Source: Gemmatimonadota bacterium (GTDB taxonomy: Bacteria > Latescibacterota > UBA2968). From it: a stretch of DNA of 64,000 nt. The position numbers and the translations under genes are program-made. Below, one piece after another: positions 7,098 to 16,652 of the stretch. Position 1 is the first letter of the stretch. Each line of letters starts with the position of its first letter. A model generated the notes under the pieces. The model searched no databases and was not told the origin of the DNA. It worked only from the letters and a program-made list of their open reading frames with translations. Location of the stretch: NCBI GenBank assembly GCA_009838845.1, contig VXRD01000120.1, positions 51,146 through 115,145 on the forward strand, written 5' to 3'.

Positions 7098-9542
7098 TCA
7101 CTTTCTACTTCTTCTGCTCGATCTTCTCCTATTCGTCGCTGGGTTTTCAGCGATAATCTTCTCGCAAGCAGCCTTTGTCAAAGACGACGCCTCTACGCCC
7201 TTTGGAATGCGGTAATTATTTCCATTGTGTTTAATATAAGGACCATACCGCCCGGCAAGAACCTGAATCCCGTCAAAATCGTGAATCACATTCTGCGACT
7301 GCCTGCCGCCTGCTCCGCCCTCCATGAATTTTTCGAGCGTCTCGCGGTCTAATGTCGCCGCATCCATCCCTCTGGGAATCCTGTAATTCTTACCATCTTT
7401 GCGAATATAGGGACCATACCGCCCATTGAGCACCTGGAAATCGCCAAAATCCTGAATCACATTTTTGGCTTTGCGATCTTCCTCAGCAGCCGCGATCTCC
7501 AACGCGCGAGCAAGCGTCACCTCAAACAAGTCCTCTCCCTCTGGCAGGGAGAAAAAGTTGCGACCTATTCGCACATAGGGACCGTATCGACCAGTATTGA
7601 CCTGCACTTCATCACCCGCATCATTTTGCCCGAGTTTGCGGGGCAATTCAAAACACTTGAGAGCATCGGCCAATTCAATATCAAAAATACTCTGATTGGG
7701 AGGCAAAGATGCAAACAAAGGCTTGTCCTCTTCACCTGCCCTACCAATCTGGACATAAGGACCAAACTTCCCAAAACTCACACTCACCTCGCGTCCCGTA
7801 TTGGGGTCTTTGCCCAACTTGCGCCCAATTTTATCAACCGACTTTTTGTCCTCCACCCGCTTATTAAACGGCGGATAAAACGCCTCCAACATCGCCTTCC
7901 ATGAATTTTTGCCCTGAGCAATCTCGTCAAAATCGTCTTCGAGATGCGACGTAAAACGCAAATCGACAATATCGGGAAAATGCGCCATCAAAAAATCGTT
8001 CACCACCTCGCCGATATCTGTGGGTTTGAGCTTCTTATCTCGCGTGCGTTCCACATACTCCCGGCTTTGAATCGTCGAAATCGTCGGCGAATAAGTCGAG
8101 GGACGCCCAATACCCTCGCCCTCGAGCTTCTTCACCAGCGAAGCCTCGGTATAACGCGCGGGCGGCTTGGTAAACAACTGCTCCAAATGCAACTTCTCCA
8201 AATTGAGCACCTGTCCCTTAGCAACCCTGGGCAAAATCACATCTTTATCGCTGATATTGGCCTCCGGATCATCTGATCCCTCGGCATAAACCCTCAAAAA
8301 TCCAGGGAATAAAACGCGCTGCCCCTTTGCCTCAAAAATCAATTCACCAGCCTCACCTGCCCGAATGCGAATCGTCGTATATGCAATGCGCGCATCGGCC
8401 ATCTGCGTCGCCAACGTGCGCTTCCAGATCAAATCGTAAAGCCGAAATTGTCGGGGATCGAGATGTGCTCTAACGCGATTGGGTTTAATCGACAAATCCG
8501 CCGGACGAATCGCCTCGTGCGCTTCTTGCGCCCCCCTGGTCCTATTGGCAAACCGCCGGGGTTTTTCCACAGTATAATCCCGACCAAATTCCCGCTCGAT
8601 CACCTCCCGCGCCTGATTCACCGCCTGCTCGGCCAAACTCACCGAATCGGTACGCATATACGTAATCAAACCACCGGTATATCCGGGAATTTCAAAATTG
8701 CCCTCGTAAAGCTGTTGTGCAACCCGCATCGTCTGCGCCACGGAAAAACTTAGTTTGCGAGACGCCTCTTGTTGCAGCGTCGATGTCGTAAACGGAGGCA
8801 CGGGCCGCCGCACGCCCTCGCGCTCGATCACCTCTGCCACGACAAATTGTCCCTTCAGCGCGCTCGCTTCAATAGCTCTGGCCTCGGCTTCATTTTTCAC
8901 AGACGCTTTTTTGCCATTCTGCCGCGTCAATTCAGCCTGAAATTTGGGATCCTTAAAATCGGATTTAATCCTCCAATATTCCTCTGGCTTAAACGCCCGA
9001 ATCTCCCGCTCCCGATCAACAATAATCCGCACCGCCACACTCTGCACGCGTCCGGCTGACAATCCGCCCTTTACCTTTCGCCACAACAAAGGCGACAACT
9101 CATATCCCACAGCGCGATCCAAAATGCGACGCGCCTGTTGTGCATCGACCAAATTTTGATCCAGTTCGCGCGGATTTTCAAGCGCGTGCAAAATCGCAGA
9201 CCGGGTAATCTCGTGGAACACAATCCGCTTAATAGACTGATTCTTGAGCTTGAGCGCGGAAATCAGATGCCACGAAATAGATTCCCCTTCGCGGTCTTCA
9301 TCCGTCGCCAGATATACAGTCGTATCTTTTTCAATATCCTTTTTCAGCGCCTGAATCACGCTGCGCTTGTCTTGCGACACGACGTATTTGGGATCAAAAC
9401 TATCCACATCAAAGCCCAATTCACGTGCGGGAAGATCGCGCACATGCCCCATAGAAGCGGCGACTTTGTAGTCCTTGCCCACAAATCGAGAAATTGTGCG
9501 TGCCTTAGCAGGTGATTCGACAATAATCAAATTTTTTGCCAT
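7098..9542 (-). CDS. topA: DNA topoisomerase I (type IA)
   Basis: 814 residues from ATG 9542, chosen because AAAGGA lies directly upstream and the protein then begins MAKNLIIVESPAKARTIS, the standard start of the Toprim domain. The acidic Toprim motif TDEDREGE is near residues 80-87, and the active-site tyrosine is Y295 in GLITYMRTDSV. The enzyme relaxes negative supercoils by transient single-strand cleavage. Instead of zinc fingers the C-terminus carries four copies of the topoisomerase C-terminal repeat (FGPYVQIG, RYGPYVRIG, RYGPYIRKDGKNYRIP, RYGPYIKHNGNNYRIP) and ends in a basic Arg/Ser/Lys tail that probably binds DNA. xerC follows on the same strand after the accessory block. Confidence 0.97.
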   Translation of the reverse strand: MAKNLIIVESPAKARTISRFVGKDYKVAASMGHVRDLPARELGFDVDSFDPKYVVSQDKRSVIQALKKDIEKDTTVYLATDEDREGESISWHLISALKLKNQSIKRIVFHEITRSAILHALENPRELDQNLVDAQQARRILDRAVGYELSPLLWRKVKGGLSAGRVQSVAVRIIVDREREIRAFKPEEYWRIKSDFKDPKFQAELTRQNGKKASVKNEAEARAIEASALKGQFVVAEVIEREGVRRPVPPFTTSTLQQEASRKLSFSVAQTMRVAQQLYEGNFEIPGYTGGLITYMRTDSVSLAEQAVNQAREVIEREFGRDYTVEKPRRFANRTRGAQEAHEAIRPADLSIKPNRVRAHLDPRQFRLYDLIWKRTLATQMADARIAYTTIRIRAGEAGELIFEAKGQRVLFPGFLRVYAEGSDDPEANISDKDVILPRVAKGQVLNLEKLHLEQLFTKPPARYTEASLVKKLEGEGIGRPSTYSPTISTIQSREYVERTRDKKLKPTDIGEVVNDFLMAHFPDIVDLRFTSHLEDDFDEIAQGKNSWKAMLEAFYPPFNKRVEDKKSVDKIGRKLGKDPNTGREVSVSFGKFGPYVQIGRAGEEDKPLFASLPPNQSIFDIELADALKCFELPRKLGQNDAGDEVQVNTGRYGPYVRIGRNFFSLPEGEDLFEVTLARALEIAAAEEDRKAKNVIQDFGDFQVLNGRYGPYIRKDGKNYRIPRGMDAATLDRETLEKFMEGGAGGRQSQNVIHDFDGIQVLAGRYGPYIKHNGNNYRIPKGVEASSLTKAACEKIIAENPATNRRRSSRRSRK

Positions 9543-9632
9543 CAAAACATCCTTTATCATTCAGGGTAGGGGCGACGCTCCTGTATTCGCCCATTACAAT
9601 CCAGAAAAAAATACGCGCACCAATTACAAAAG

Positions 9633-11693
9633 TCAAGGTCGCGTCCCGCGGCTCGTGCGCGCAGACTGTGCAATGAGCATCTCTGCACCCATCGCCATCA
9701 AAGCTGCCAACAGCACCCATCGCCAGAGTTCCTGACCGTGCCTCTGAGAAAGGACGGCCTCCTTCAAATCGGCCTTGTCATCTACAACGCGCAAGCGATC
9801 TTTACCAAAAAGTGCCTCGAGTCGCGCCATCGGAACCGGAGTCAAATCGGGTTCGCGCTCATCAACCTGAACAGCAAAGCGATCAGAAACGCGCTCGCGC
9901 GCAAAAATCTCCCACAGCCCTGGCTCATTCACCACGCCAACCGGCCACACCGATTGCAAGCCGCGTTGTTGAGGCCAAATTGTTCTGGGTTCTCCACCTG
10001 GCGCTTGCAAAACAGCTTCAGAAGCATTTTCCCGTCGGATATCTCTGTACACGACCTGACCGACGCGATAGTCAGAACGACCAAATGCCCCGGCCGCCAG
10101 ATATCCGCTCAGGCGATGCACAAATGGAACAAAAAAGCCGGAAAGCGGCGCGTCATTCCATCCCAAATTCGCGCTCACCGAAGACGCAAACAGCACGACG
10201 CGCCCATTGCCCTTGCGAGACTCGAGAAGCGCGGGTGCCCCCGAGGCAAAGGACAACACAGGGCGTGCATCTTGCGCGGGCAAAACCCGATAAGAAACAA
10301 AAAAACGCGGGCTTTGAAACGCCCCCTTGAGTTCCAGGCCCGATAGCATGGGATGATCGGGCAAAACCGTCTGCAAAGCCTGATAAGCACCCGACAACGC
10401 GCCCCGCGTACCGAGTAATTTGGCCGGAAAAAGCGCGGGCAACACATGCTCATTATAATATCGGACATCTATTTGATCCCCCAAAAAAATAGCCAGACCA
10501 ACCCCGCGTGATATCCGATTTTGCAAAGCGGCAATCGCACCTGTAGAAAGCCGCGCGACATTGCACAAAAAAACCACATCGACACCTTCCAGCACCTGAT
10601 CTGATACGCGTTCGGGTTTAACATGCACCACTTCGCTTGAGGCAACGGACAAAGCCTCTGCGAGATAATAAGACTCGCGGGACACCTGACCCACCAGCAA
10701 AATGCGAACGCGCTCTGGAACGCGCAACACCGTCACGCGCTCGTTGTCTGCCTCGAGAGCGTCTGCCCCGATTTCCACACGCAGGGCAACATCCCCTCCT
10801 GTTTTGGGCACAAACGACGTATGCAATTTGCGACGCCCGCCCGCAGGTACATGGGCAATATCCTGACCAATGCGCCGATCAGCCAAAAATATCTGCACAG
10901 GCACATCGCCTCGATTTGCCACACCATAATTGATCAATTCGATCGCCAGCGTGGTTGAACGCCCGACCTCTGGAGAAGTGGTATTGATCTGTCCGATGCC
11001 AATATTGGCAACTTGCGAAGGCCGCTCGGAAATGATGTACACCGATACATCGTCCAAATTAGACAGTGTATCGGGCAAATTCGCCCATCCATTATATGCG
11101 CGATCCGTTACAAAATACAACTCGCGATTGGGCATCTGTGACCCGGACAAATGCGACAAAGCCAATTGCAATCCCGCCTCAAAATCTGTACTGCCAAATC
11201 CGGGTTGCAGCGTATCCATAAACAACCGCAACCGCTCTGGCGAAGTCACATCGACCTCCTCGACACCCTTATCGATCAGTGCCAGACGCACATCGTCGCG
11301 CTCATCAAACAGAGCCAACAGAGCCTGCGCCTTGCGAAGTGCGCGCTCAAACAAAGTACCTTCTGCTGTGCGGTATTGCATACTCAACGAACGATCGAGC
11401 AAAATAACCGCCGACGTACCCGCATCGCCCACCTGCCCACTGCCCCCACTCAAAGTCGGACGCGCGAAAGCCAGCACGAGCAAAACAATGAGCAGGGTTC
11501 GCAAAATGAGCAACGCGAGATGCTTGAATTTTAGCCGTCGCATGCGGTCGTGCTGGAGTTTTTGCAAAAGTGCCACATTTGAAAACGACACCGTTACTGC
11601 ACGGCGCCGATTCAGTAAATGAATCACAAGCGGCAACAACGCCGCCCACAAACCGTGCAACAACATCGGATTTGTAAATGAAAGACCGAACAT
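9633..11693 (-). CDS. BatA-like membrane protein with von Willebrand factor A domain
   Basis: 686 residues. An N-terminal BatA-type membrane domain (MLLHGLWAALLPLVIHLLNR, then a second hydrophobic segment LALLILRTLLIVLLVLAF about 60-77) is followed by a vWA domain whose metal site reads LLDRSLSMQ (DxSxS). A later section (VRILLVGQ, ADALEADNERVTVLRVP) resembles the glutamine-amidotransferase-like region of related proteins, and a hydrophobic helix lies near the C-terminus (WRWVLLAALMAMGAEMLI). Bat-type proteins are usually encoded with a MoxR ATPase; none is seen here. The gene begins after the PtsN terminator, so it likely has its own promoter, possibly shared with topA. The function is not established. 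Confidence 0.75.
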   Translation of the reverse strand: MFGLSFTNPMLLHGLWAALLPLVIHLLNRRRAVTVSFSNVALLQKLQHDRMRRLKFKHLALLILRTLLIVLLVLAFARPTLSGGSGQVGDAGTSAVILLDRSLSMQYRTAEGTLFERALRKAQALLALFDERDDVRLALIDKGVEEVDVTSPERLRLFMDTLQPGFGSTDFEAGLQLALSHLSGSQMPNRELYFVTDRAYNGWANLPDTLSNLDDVSVYIISERPSQVANIGIGQINTTSPEVGRSTTLAIELINYGVANRGDVPVQIFLADRRIGQDIAHVPAGGRRKLHTSFVPKTGGDVALRVEIGADALEADNERVTVLRVPERVRILLVGQVSRESYYLAEALSVASSEVVHVKPERVSDQVLEGVDVVFLCNVARLSTGAIAALQNRISRGVGLAIFLGDQIDVRYYNEHVLPALFPAKLLGTRGALSGAYQALQTVLPDHPMLSGLELKGAFQSPRFFVSYRVLPAQDARPVLSFASGAPALLESRKGNGRVVLFASSVSANLGWNDAPLSGFFVPFVHRLSGYLAAGAFGRSDYRVGQVVYRDIRRENASEAVLQAPGGEPRTIWPQQRGLQSVWPVGVVNEPGLWEIFARERVSDRFAVQVDEREPDLTPVPMARLEALFGKDRLRVVDDKADLKEAVLSQRHGQELWRWVLLAALMAMGAEMLIAQSARTSRGTRP

Positions 11694-11707
11694 GAGAAAA
11701 GCTCAAA

Positions 11708-11737
11708 CAAAAAAACCTGCTTCATAGAAAAGCAGGC
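11708..11737 (-). terminator. Rho-independent terminator after the EIIA gene
   Basis: On the minus strand CCTGCTT (11736-11730) pairs with AAGCAGG (11722-11716) around a 7-nt loop and is followed by a run of T. It separates the EIIA gene from the BatA-like gene. Confidence 0.75.
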
Positions 11738-11762
11738 ATCGGGTCGATTCTTATGATATTTA

Positions 11763-12224
11763 TTAGTTTTTCTTATCTTCCGCTTCAATAATCGCCAGAG
11801 CCTCCTCGCGATTTCTAATGCCAATCAGACGCTGTCTAAAATCCTCTCCCTTGAGCACTCTTGATATCCGCGCTAAGGCTTTAATATGCGGTCCCGAGAC
11901 ATTTAGGGGCGAGACCAGAAGAAAAAAAATGTAGGTCTTTTTGCCATCTAAAGCATTAAAATTGATACCATCCGACTTGATGCCCAGCACACCGCCCAGC
12001 GTCGTGGCATATTCCGATTTCCCATGGGGAATGGCAATACCGTGTCCAATACCCGTACTCATAATATCTTCGCGCTCTAAAACCGCCTGGAGCACCTTAT
12101 CGCGGTCAGTAATTTTATCGCCTACTTCGAGTTCATTAACAAGCTCTTCGAGAATTTCCCGCTTGTTTTGCCCCTTAAGCCCGATAATGACCGATTTGCC
12201 CGACAGAATCTCCATCAACGTCAT
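11763..12224 (-). CDS. ptsN: PTS EIIA domain protein, PtsN type
   Basis: 153 residues, the size of a single fructose/nitrogen-type EIIA domain. The phosphorylated histidine is H67 in GIGHGIAIPHGKSE, and the second conserved site is FFLLVSPLNVSGPHIKALA, with a His that assists phosphotransfer. Such stand-alone EIIA proteins receive phosphate from HPr-type carriers and usually regulate metabolism or potassium and nitrogen balance rather than transport sugar; no PTS permease is encoded nearby. AAAGGG precedes the ATG and a terminator follows, so it is probably monocistronic. The symbol is used in the broad family sense. Confidence 0.85.
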   Translation of the reverse strand: MTLMEILSGKSVIIGLKGQNKREILEELVNELEVGDKITDRDKVLQAVLEREDIMSTGIGHGIAIPHGKSEYATTLGGVLGIKSDGINFNALDGKKTYIFFLLVSPLNVSGPHIKALARISRVLKGEDFRQRLIGIRNREEALAIIEAEDKKN

Positions 12225-12471
12225 AAATGCCCTTTCATTCGAGTGAGAGCATAGACATCCCTGCCTGCGCGCCTATCCGCACACATCGCTTTCAGACGGA
12301 AAATAAAACGCCCCTTCAACTAAGTCAAGAAAATTAGATATATTTATACCTGTGCAGCTTCATAAGTCACAAAAGTCATTGAGAAATTCAGCAAAAGTTT
12401 TTAATGTTTAAAAGAAACCAAAAACCCAAACAAGCGTGTAAAAACTGCCTCGACACTTACAAGGATTATCC

Positions 12472-14778
12472 ATGTTCAAAGTCCTCTACTCGACCATTTA
12501 TCTACTCATCATCAGTTTTGCAAGCACGGGATTCGCGCAAAACCGCGACCTCCACGACGTCATCAACCGGTTGAAAGCAGATCTGGCTACCGCGTCTGAT
12601 TCGTCGGCGAACTACGCGCGCCTGGGCCTGCTCTATTTGCGCCTTGAAGAAGCCGACAGCGCCGAAGCAGCCTTTCAAAATGCACTCGCCTTGCGCCCCA
12701 ATCTCGCCATTGCCCACACGGGCCTGGGTCGCGTGTACCAAAATCTACGAAACAAACCCAACCGCGCGCTGTCGCACTATGAAAAAGCGGTCGCCATCGA
12801 CACCACAGACGCCGACGCCCACGACCGCCTCATCAAAACCCTGCTCGCCCTTGAAGACATGGGAAGCCGCGCGCGAAAAGCGGCCTCCCAAACTATTGCG
12901 CGATTTCCCGACCTGCCTTCGCCCTATCTCTTGCTCGCGCGCGCACACCGCGAAGAAGGAAGCGCGCATCAAGTCGCGCTTTACTACTACAAAAAATACC
13001 TCGAACGCAACCCCGAAGACCACGAAACCGCATACCAATTTGCCTACGCGCTATACGAAGCCAAAGAATACCGCGACCTCGAAGACATCACATCGCGCAT
13101 GCGAGGAGACCCCCGCGCACTGCCATTGCTCGCCCAGGCCCTCATACAAAGACGCGACCACGAAGGCGCATTGGCGGCATTTCAACGTTATATTGAGACC
13201 CTGCCGGAAGAAGAACAGCCCCTCTTTGACGACATCTCTTATATCGGCTCAAGAGCCGAAGCGCGCGCTTACCGCCTCGCGTCGGCCTCGGACGACAAAA
13301 CACAACGCGAGCGTTTTCTCACACGCTTCTGGTTGCAAAAAGATCCCTTTAAAACCTCGGGAGGCGCACTGCGCCGAGCCGAACACTACCGCAGGGTATG
13401 GCATGCGCGAACCCATTTTGGCAGAAAGTGGCCGTGGGATCGCCGGGGAGAAATCTACATTCGATATGGAGAACCCGATTACATCTCCACCTCTCGCAAA
13501 CTCAACGCCATCGTACCACTCGACGTACAGCGCCTTCAAGAACAAAGAGCGTATGCGATTTACGGCGATGCGGGCATTGAGGCAAACTTCGTCGGTCCCG
13601 TCTATCCGATTCGCACCATGGAAGAAGGCGGCCTGGGTCGCGTGGGCAATATGGGCTTTACCGACTACCGCCCCGTCACAACGACCAGCGGCTGGACCTC
13701 TGTACCCTGGGAAGTCTGGATATACAAAAACCTCGGACAGGGCGCAGAATTTACATTTACCGATGAATTTCTGGGCGGAAACTTCGATTTTGCCCCCGTC
13801 CCATCGCTGACCGAAGAAGACCTCGCCAATGCCGAATCCTCCGGGCGGTCGTACATGAGCGTTATTCAGCGCCTCAACGAATTTAACTCCGCCACCCTCG
13901 CCCAATCGCTCGCGGCAATAGAACCCGAATTGTACAGCATAGAAGCGCTCGACCCCCTCGACTTTTACTTCGACGCCCTCACCTTTCGGGGACCGGAAAA
14001 CAAAACCGAATTGCAGGTCATATTTGGCCTGCCTTTAGACAACGTAGCCCTGCCCACAGATCCGGACACCACTGTAGTCGTCGAACGTCGCACCGCACTT
14101 ATCTACCCCCGCGCCCTCGATTTTCAGAACACCAAAAGCGCATTGGCCATCGACATCACCGATGATATTCGTGACCGGGGTTTACAAGCCCTCAGCAGCG
14201 TGCGCCACATCGCCGAACCCGGCGTATATGAACTGGCCGTCGAAGCATGGCGTCAAAACACCAACCGCATTGGTGCCTATCGCCAGGGCGATCTTCGCTT
14301 GCCCGCCTATCACGACAAAAGCCATCTGATGATGAGCGACATCCAGGTCGCCTCCCGCATCATCGAAGCGGACCGCGCACCCGACACATCCTTTGTGCGC
14401 GGCGATCTCTACATTCAGCCGCAACCCTCGGCAGCCTTTGTCCCCGGCATGTCCATGTACGTTTACTTTGAAATCTACAACCTCAAACGCGACGAATTTG
14501 GACAGACGCGCTACACCATCTCCTACGAAGTACAAAAACGCCAGGAAACCGGTTTCGCACTCGTCTCCCTCCTCGCCAAATTGGGCAAAAAAAATACCGA
14601 GGCCGTTGGCCTCAGCTTTGATCAAGTCGGTACAAACCCCGACGAAAACACCTATCTCGAAATGCCCCTCACCAATCTCGCACCCGGACGCTACACCCTC
14701 AAACTCACAATTATAGACAAAAACGCCGACCAGATCACAAAAAAAGATGCTGTCTTTTTTATTCCTGGCACCCGATAA
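12472..14778 (+). CDS. Secreted TPR protein with GWxTD domain
   Basis: 768 residues with AAGGA before the ATG and a signal peptide (YLLIISFASTGFAQ). Residues about 25-240 are tetratricopeptide repeats (ANYARLGLLYLRLEEADSAE, AIAHTGLGRVYQN, HETAYQFAYALYEAKEY). The middle holds a GWxTD domain: FLTRFWLQKDPFKT, AEHYRRVWHARTHFG, then WPWDRRGEIYIRYGEPD; the usual G-W-x-T-D reads W-P-W-D-R here. The rest is beta-rich, with PGVYELAVEAWR and PGRYTLKLTIID resembling Ig-like domains. GWxTD proteins are common in Acidobacteria, Latescibacteria and relatives and have no proven function. The gene is monocistronic, convergent with the RDD gene (3 bp apart). Confidence 0.85.
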   Translation: MFKVLYSTIYLLIISFASTGFAQNRDLHDVINRLKADLATASDSSANYARLGLLYLRLEEADSAEAAFQNALALRPNLAIAHTGLGRVYQNLRNKPNRALSHYEKAVAIDTTDADAHDRLIKTLLALEDMGSRARKAASQTIARFPDLPSPYLLLARAHREEGSAHQVALYYYKKYLERNPEDHETAYQFAYALYEAKEYRDLEDITSRMRGDPRALPLLAQALIQRRDHEGALAAFQRYIETLPEEEQPLFDDISYIGSRAEARAYRLASASDDKTQRERFLTRFWLQKDPFKTSGGALRRAEHYRRVWHARTHFGRKWPWDRRGEIYIRYGEPDYISTSRKLNAIVPLDVQRLQEQRAYAIYGDAGIEANFVGPVYPIRTMEEGGLGRVGNMGFTDYRPVTTTSGWTSVPWEVWIYKNLGQGAEFTFTDEFLGGNFDFAPVPSLTEEDLANAESSGRSYMSVIQRLNEFNSATLAQSLAAIEPELYSIEALDPLDFYFDALTFRGPENKTELQVIFGLPLDNVALPTDPDTTVVVERRTALIYPRALDFQNTKSALAIDITDDIRDRGLQALSSVRHIAEPGVYELAVEAWRQNTNRIGAYRQGDLRLPAYHDKSHLMMSDIQVASRIIEADRAPDTSFVRGDLYIQPQPSAAFVPGMSMYVYFEIYNLKRDEFGQTRYTISYEVQKRQETGFALVSLLAKLGKKNTEAVGLSFDQVGTNPDENTYLEMPLTNLAPGRYTLKLTIIDKNADQITKKDAVFFIPGTR

Positions 14779-14781
14779 TCA

Positions 14782-15312
14782 TCACCCCGTTCTAATCACA
14801 TACGTCTCTGCCACGCGGTCGTGAATCCCCTGCCCATCGGGATGGCGCCGCGCCATGTGAATCAACACCACCCAGACCACCGTACCGATCACCATTGCGG
14901 TTGAAGAAACCGCAGCCGATTGTCCATCAACTTCAACGGTATCCATCACTTCTCCATCCGTGGGACGCTGGTACAACTCCTCTGGCGTCAACAGAGCCAT
15001 CACAATAAACAGCACAAAAACCGGTGCCCACTTCACCACTGCACGCTGAAACGTCTGTCCATAACTCAACCCACCACCCTGTGCATCAATCACGCGCAAC
15101 CCCAACAACATCTTGCCCGGCGTCTGGCCCATAACCCCCACAAATATCGCGGAATATATCACAATAAAAACAAAATCCACCATCCACACACCCGCAGGCG
15201 ACAGCAGCATATTGCGCAGAACCACCGTCAGCACCAGGTGTAAAATCAAAAAATCCAGCACCGTTGCCAACAGACGCCGTCCTATCCCGGCGATTTCGCT
15301 TTGCATCAACAT
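14782..15312 (-). CDS. RDD family membrane protein
   Basis: 176 residues. GRRLLATVLDFLILHLVLTV carries the Arg and Asp of the RDD family, followed by further hydrophobic segments (WMVDFVFIVIYSAIFVGVMG, WAPVFVLFIVMALL, VIGTVVWVVLIHM) and the conserved TPGKMLLGLRVID and DGQGIHDRVAETYVI. RDD proteins are multi-pass inner-membrane proteins of largely unknown role, some linked to ion exchange. AAGGTGA precedes the ATG. It is divergent from hflX, with 47 bp between the two starts. Confidence 0.85.
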   Translation of the reverse strand: MLMQSEIAGIGRRLLATVLDFLILHLVLTVVLRNMLLSPAGVWMVDFVFIVIYSAIFVGVMGQTPGKMLLGLRVIDAQGGGLSYGQTFQRAVVKWAPVFVLFIVMALLTPEELYQRPTDGEVMDTVEVDGQSAAVSSTAMVIGTVVWVVLIHMARRHPDGQGIHDRVAETYVIRTG

Positions 15313-15359
15313 ATCTTCACCTTATTATTATGAATATAACTAAAAACTCAGGGGATAAC

Positions 15360-16652
15360 ATGGACCATATCTTTGACGCACAGGGCATACGACGTGCCGT
15401 TCTCGTTGGGATGGCACAACGCGGTATCTCCACGCGCAGCGCCAGAGAATCTCTCGAAGAACTCGCCCACCTGGCCACCACTGCCACCTTTGAGGTAATT
15501 GATCGCACATTGCAAAATCGCGACAAACCCGATCCAGCCACCTATATAGGTTCGGGCAAAATCGACGAACTTCGAGAAATGGCCCAAAAGAGAAATATCG
15601 ACGCGATCATCTTTGACAATGACCTTTCGCCCTCGCAAATGCGCAACCTCGAAATCGATATTGGGGTACGCATCCTCGACCGCAGCCTGCTCATTCTCGA
15701 TATTTTTGCTTTACACGCACGCACACGCACCGCGCAAATTCAAGTGCAAATGGCCCACCTGCGTTATTTGCGCCCCCGCATTCGCCAGTTTAATCCCCAC
15801 GCAGAACGTCGCGCAGGCCTCGGATCGGGTGAAACGCACACCGAAACCACCCGCAGGTGGATCGAACAACGCGGAAAGTCCCTCTACGACAGCCTCAAAC
15901 GAGTGAGACGTCAAATGGACACAAGCCGCAAAGGGCGCAGCCATAGTTTTAACGTCGTGCTCGTTGGCTATACTAACGCGGGCAAATCCACGCTTATGCG
16001 CGGGATTTCGGGTGAAAATGTTCTGGTCGAAAATCAGCTTTTTGCCACTTTGACCAACACCACGCGCAGCGTCGATGTCCAAAGCCATCGCCCCATCTTG
16101 CTCACCGACACCGTCGGCTTTATCAACCGCTTACCGCACCACCTCTTTGCCTGCTTTCGCGCCACATTACAAGAAGCCGTACAGGCAGACCTGCTCCTTC
16201 ACGTTGTCGATGCCAGCCATTCGCAATACAAAATGCAAATGATCACAGTCCGCGAAGTCCTCACAAAACTCAAAATTGATGACAAACCCGTCCTGACTGT
16301 CTATAACAAAATGGACCTCGCGGATTCTGAACGACAAAAAGAAATTGACAAACGCTGCGCAAAAAATCCCAATGCGCTTGCAATTTCTGCGCTCGACGTC
16401 GCCAATCTCGACGCGGTAAAAAATCGGATATGCGATTTTCTGGCTGCCGATGCGGTCACCCTAAAACTTCATGTGCCACAAAGTGAAGGCAAACTCCTCT
16501 CACAACTTTACACCCACAGCGAAATACTGACCCTGGATTATGAGGGCAACGACGTACACCTGCGCATTCGCCTCAATTCCAACCATGCCGAGCGTCTGCA
16601 ACTGGACCGCTTCCTGTCCGCGAGCCACATACAGGCAGATGCCCCAGCTTAA
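15360..16652 (+). CDS. hflX: GTPase HflX
   Basis: 430 residues from ATG 15360, preceded by AGGGGAT; a longer in-frame start (15264) would overlap the divergent RDD gene. The N-terminal HflX domain has ESLEELAHLATTATFEVID, PATYIGSGKIDELRE and FDNDLSPSQMRNLE; the linker has ETHTETTRRWIEQR; the G domain has GYTNAGKST (G1), ATLTNTTRSV, LTDTVGFINRLPHHL (G3) and YNKMDL (G4). HflX binds the 50S subunit and rescues or splits stalled ribosomes, especially under heat stress. In the G3 stretch the usual RxLP-H reads NRLPHHLF, a minor variation. The stop codon overlaps the convergent SDR gene by 4 bp. Confidence 0.95.
   Translation: MDHIFDAQGIRRAVLVGMAQRGISTRSARESLEELAHLATTATFEVIDRTLQNRDKPDPATYIGSGKIDELREMAQKRNIDAIIFDNDLSPSQMRNLEIDIGVRILDRSLLILDIFALHARTRTAQIQVQMAHLRYLRPRIRQFNPHAERRAGLGSGETHTETTRRWIEQRGKSLYDSLKRVRRQMDTSRKGRSHSFNVVLVGYTNAGKSTLMRGISGENVLVENQLFATLTNTTRSVDVQSHRPILLTDTVGFINRLPHHLFACFRATLQEAVQADLLLHVVDASHSQYKMQMITVREVLTKLKIDDKPVLTVYNKMDLADSERQKEIDKRCAKNPNALAISALDVANLDAVKNRICDFLAADAVTLKLHVPQSEGKLLSQLYTHSEILTLDYEGNDVHLRIRLNSNHAERLQLDRFLSASHIQADAPA

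Noticed and set aside
10930..11622. Plus-strand ORF of 230 codons
   Set aside because: Antisense to the BatA-like vWA gene; Ser/Arg-rich low-complexity product and no ribosome-binding site.
12644..13810. Plus-strand ORF of 388 codons
   Set aside because: It is a shadow frame of the TPR/GWxTD gene, rich in Thr, Pro and Arg as out-of-frame GC-rich sequence usually is, with no family motif.
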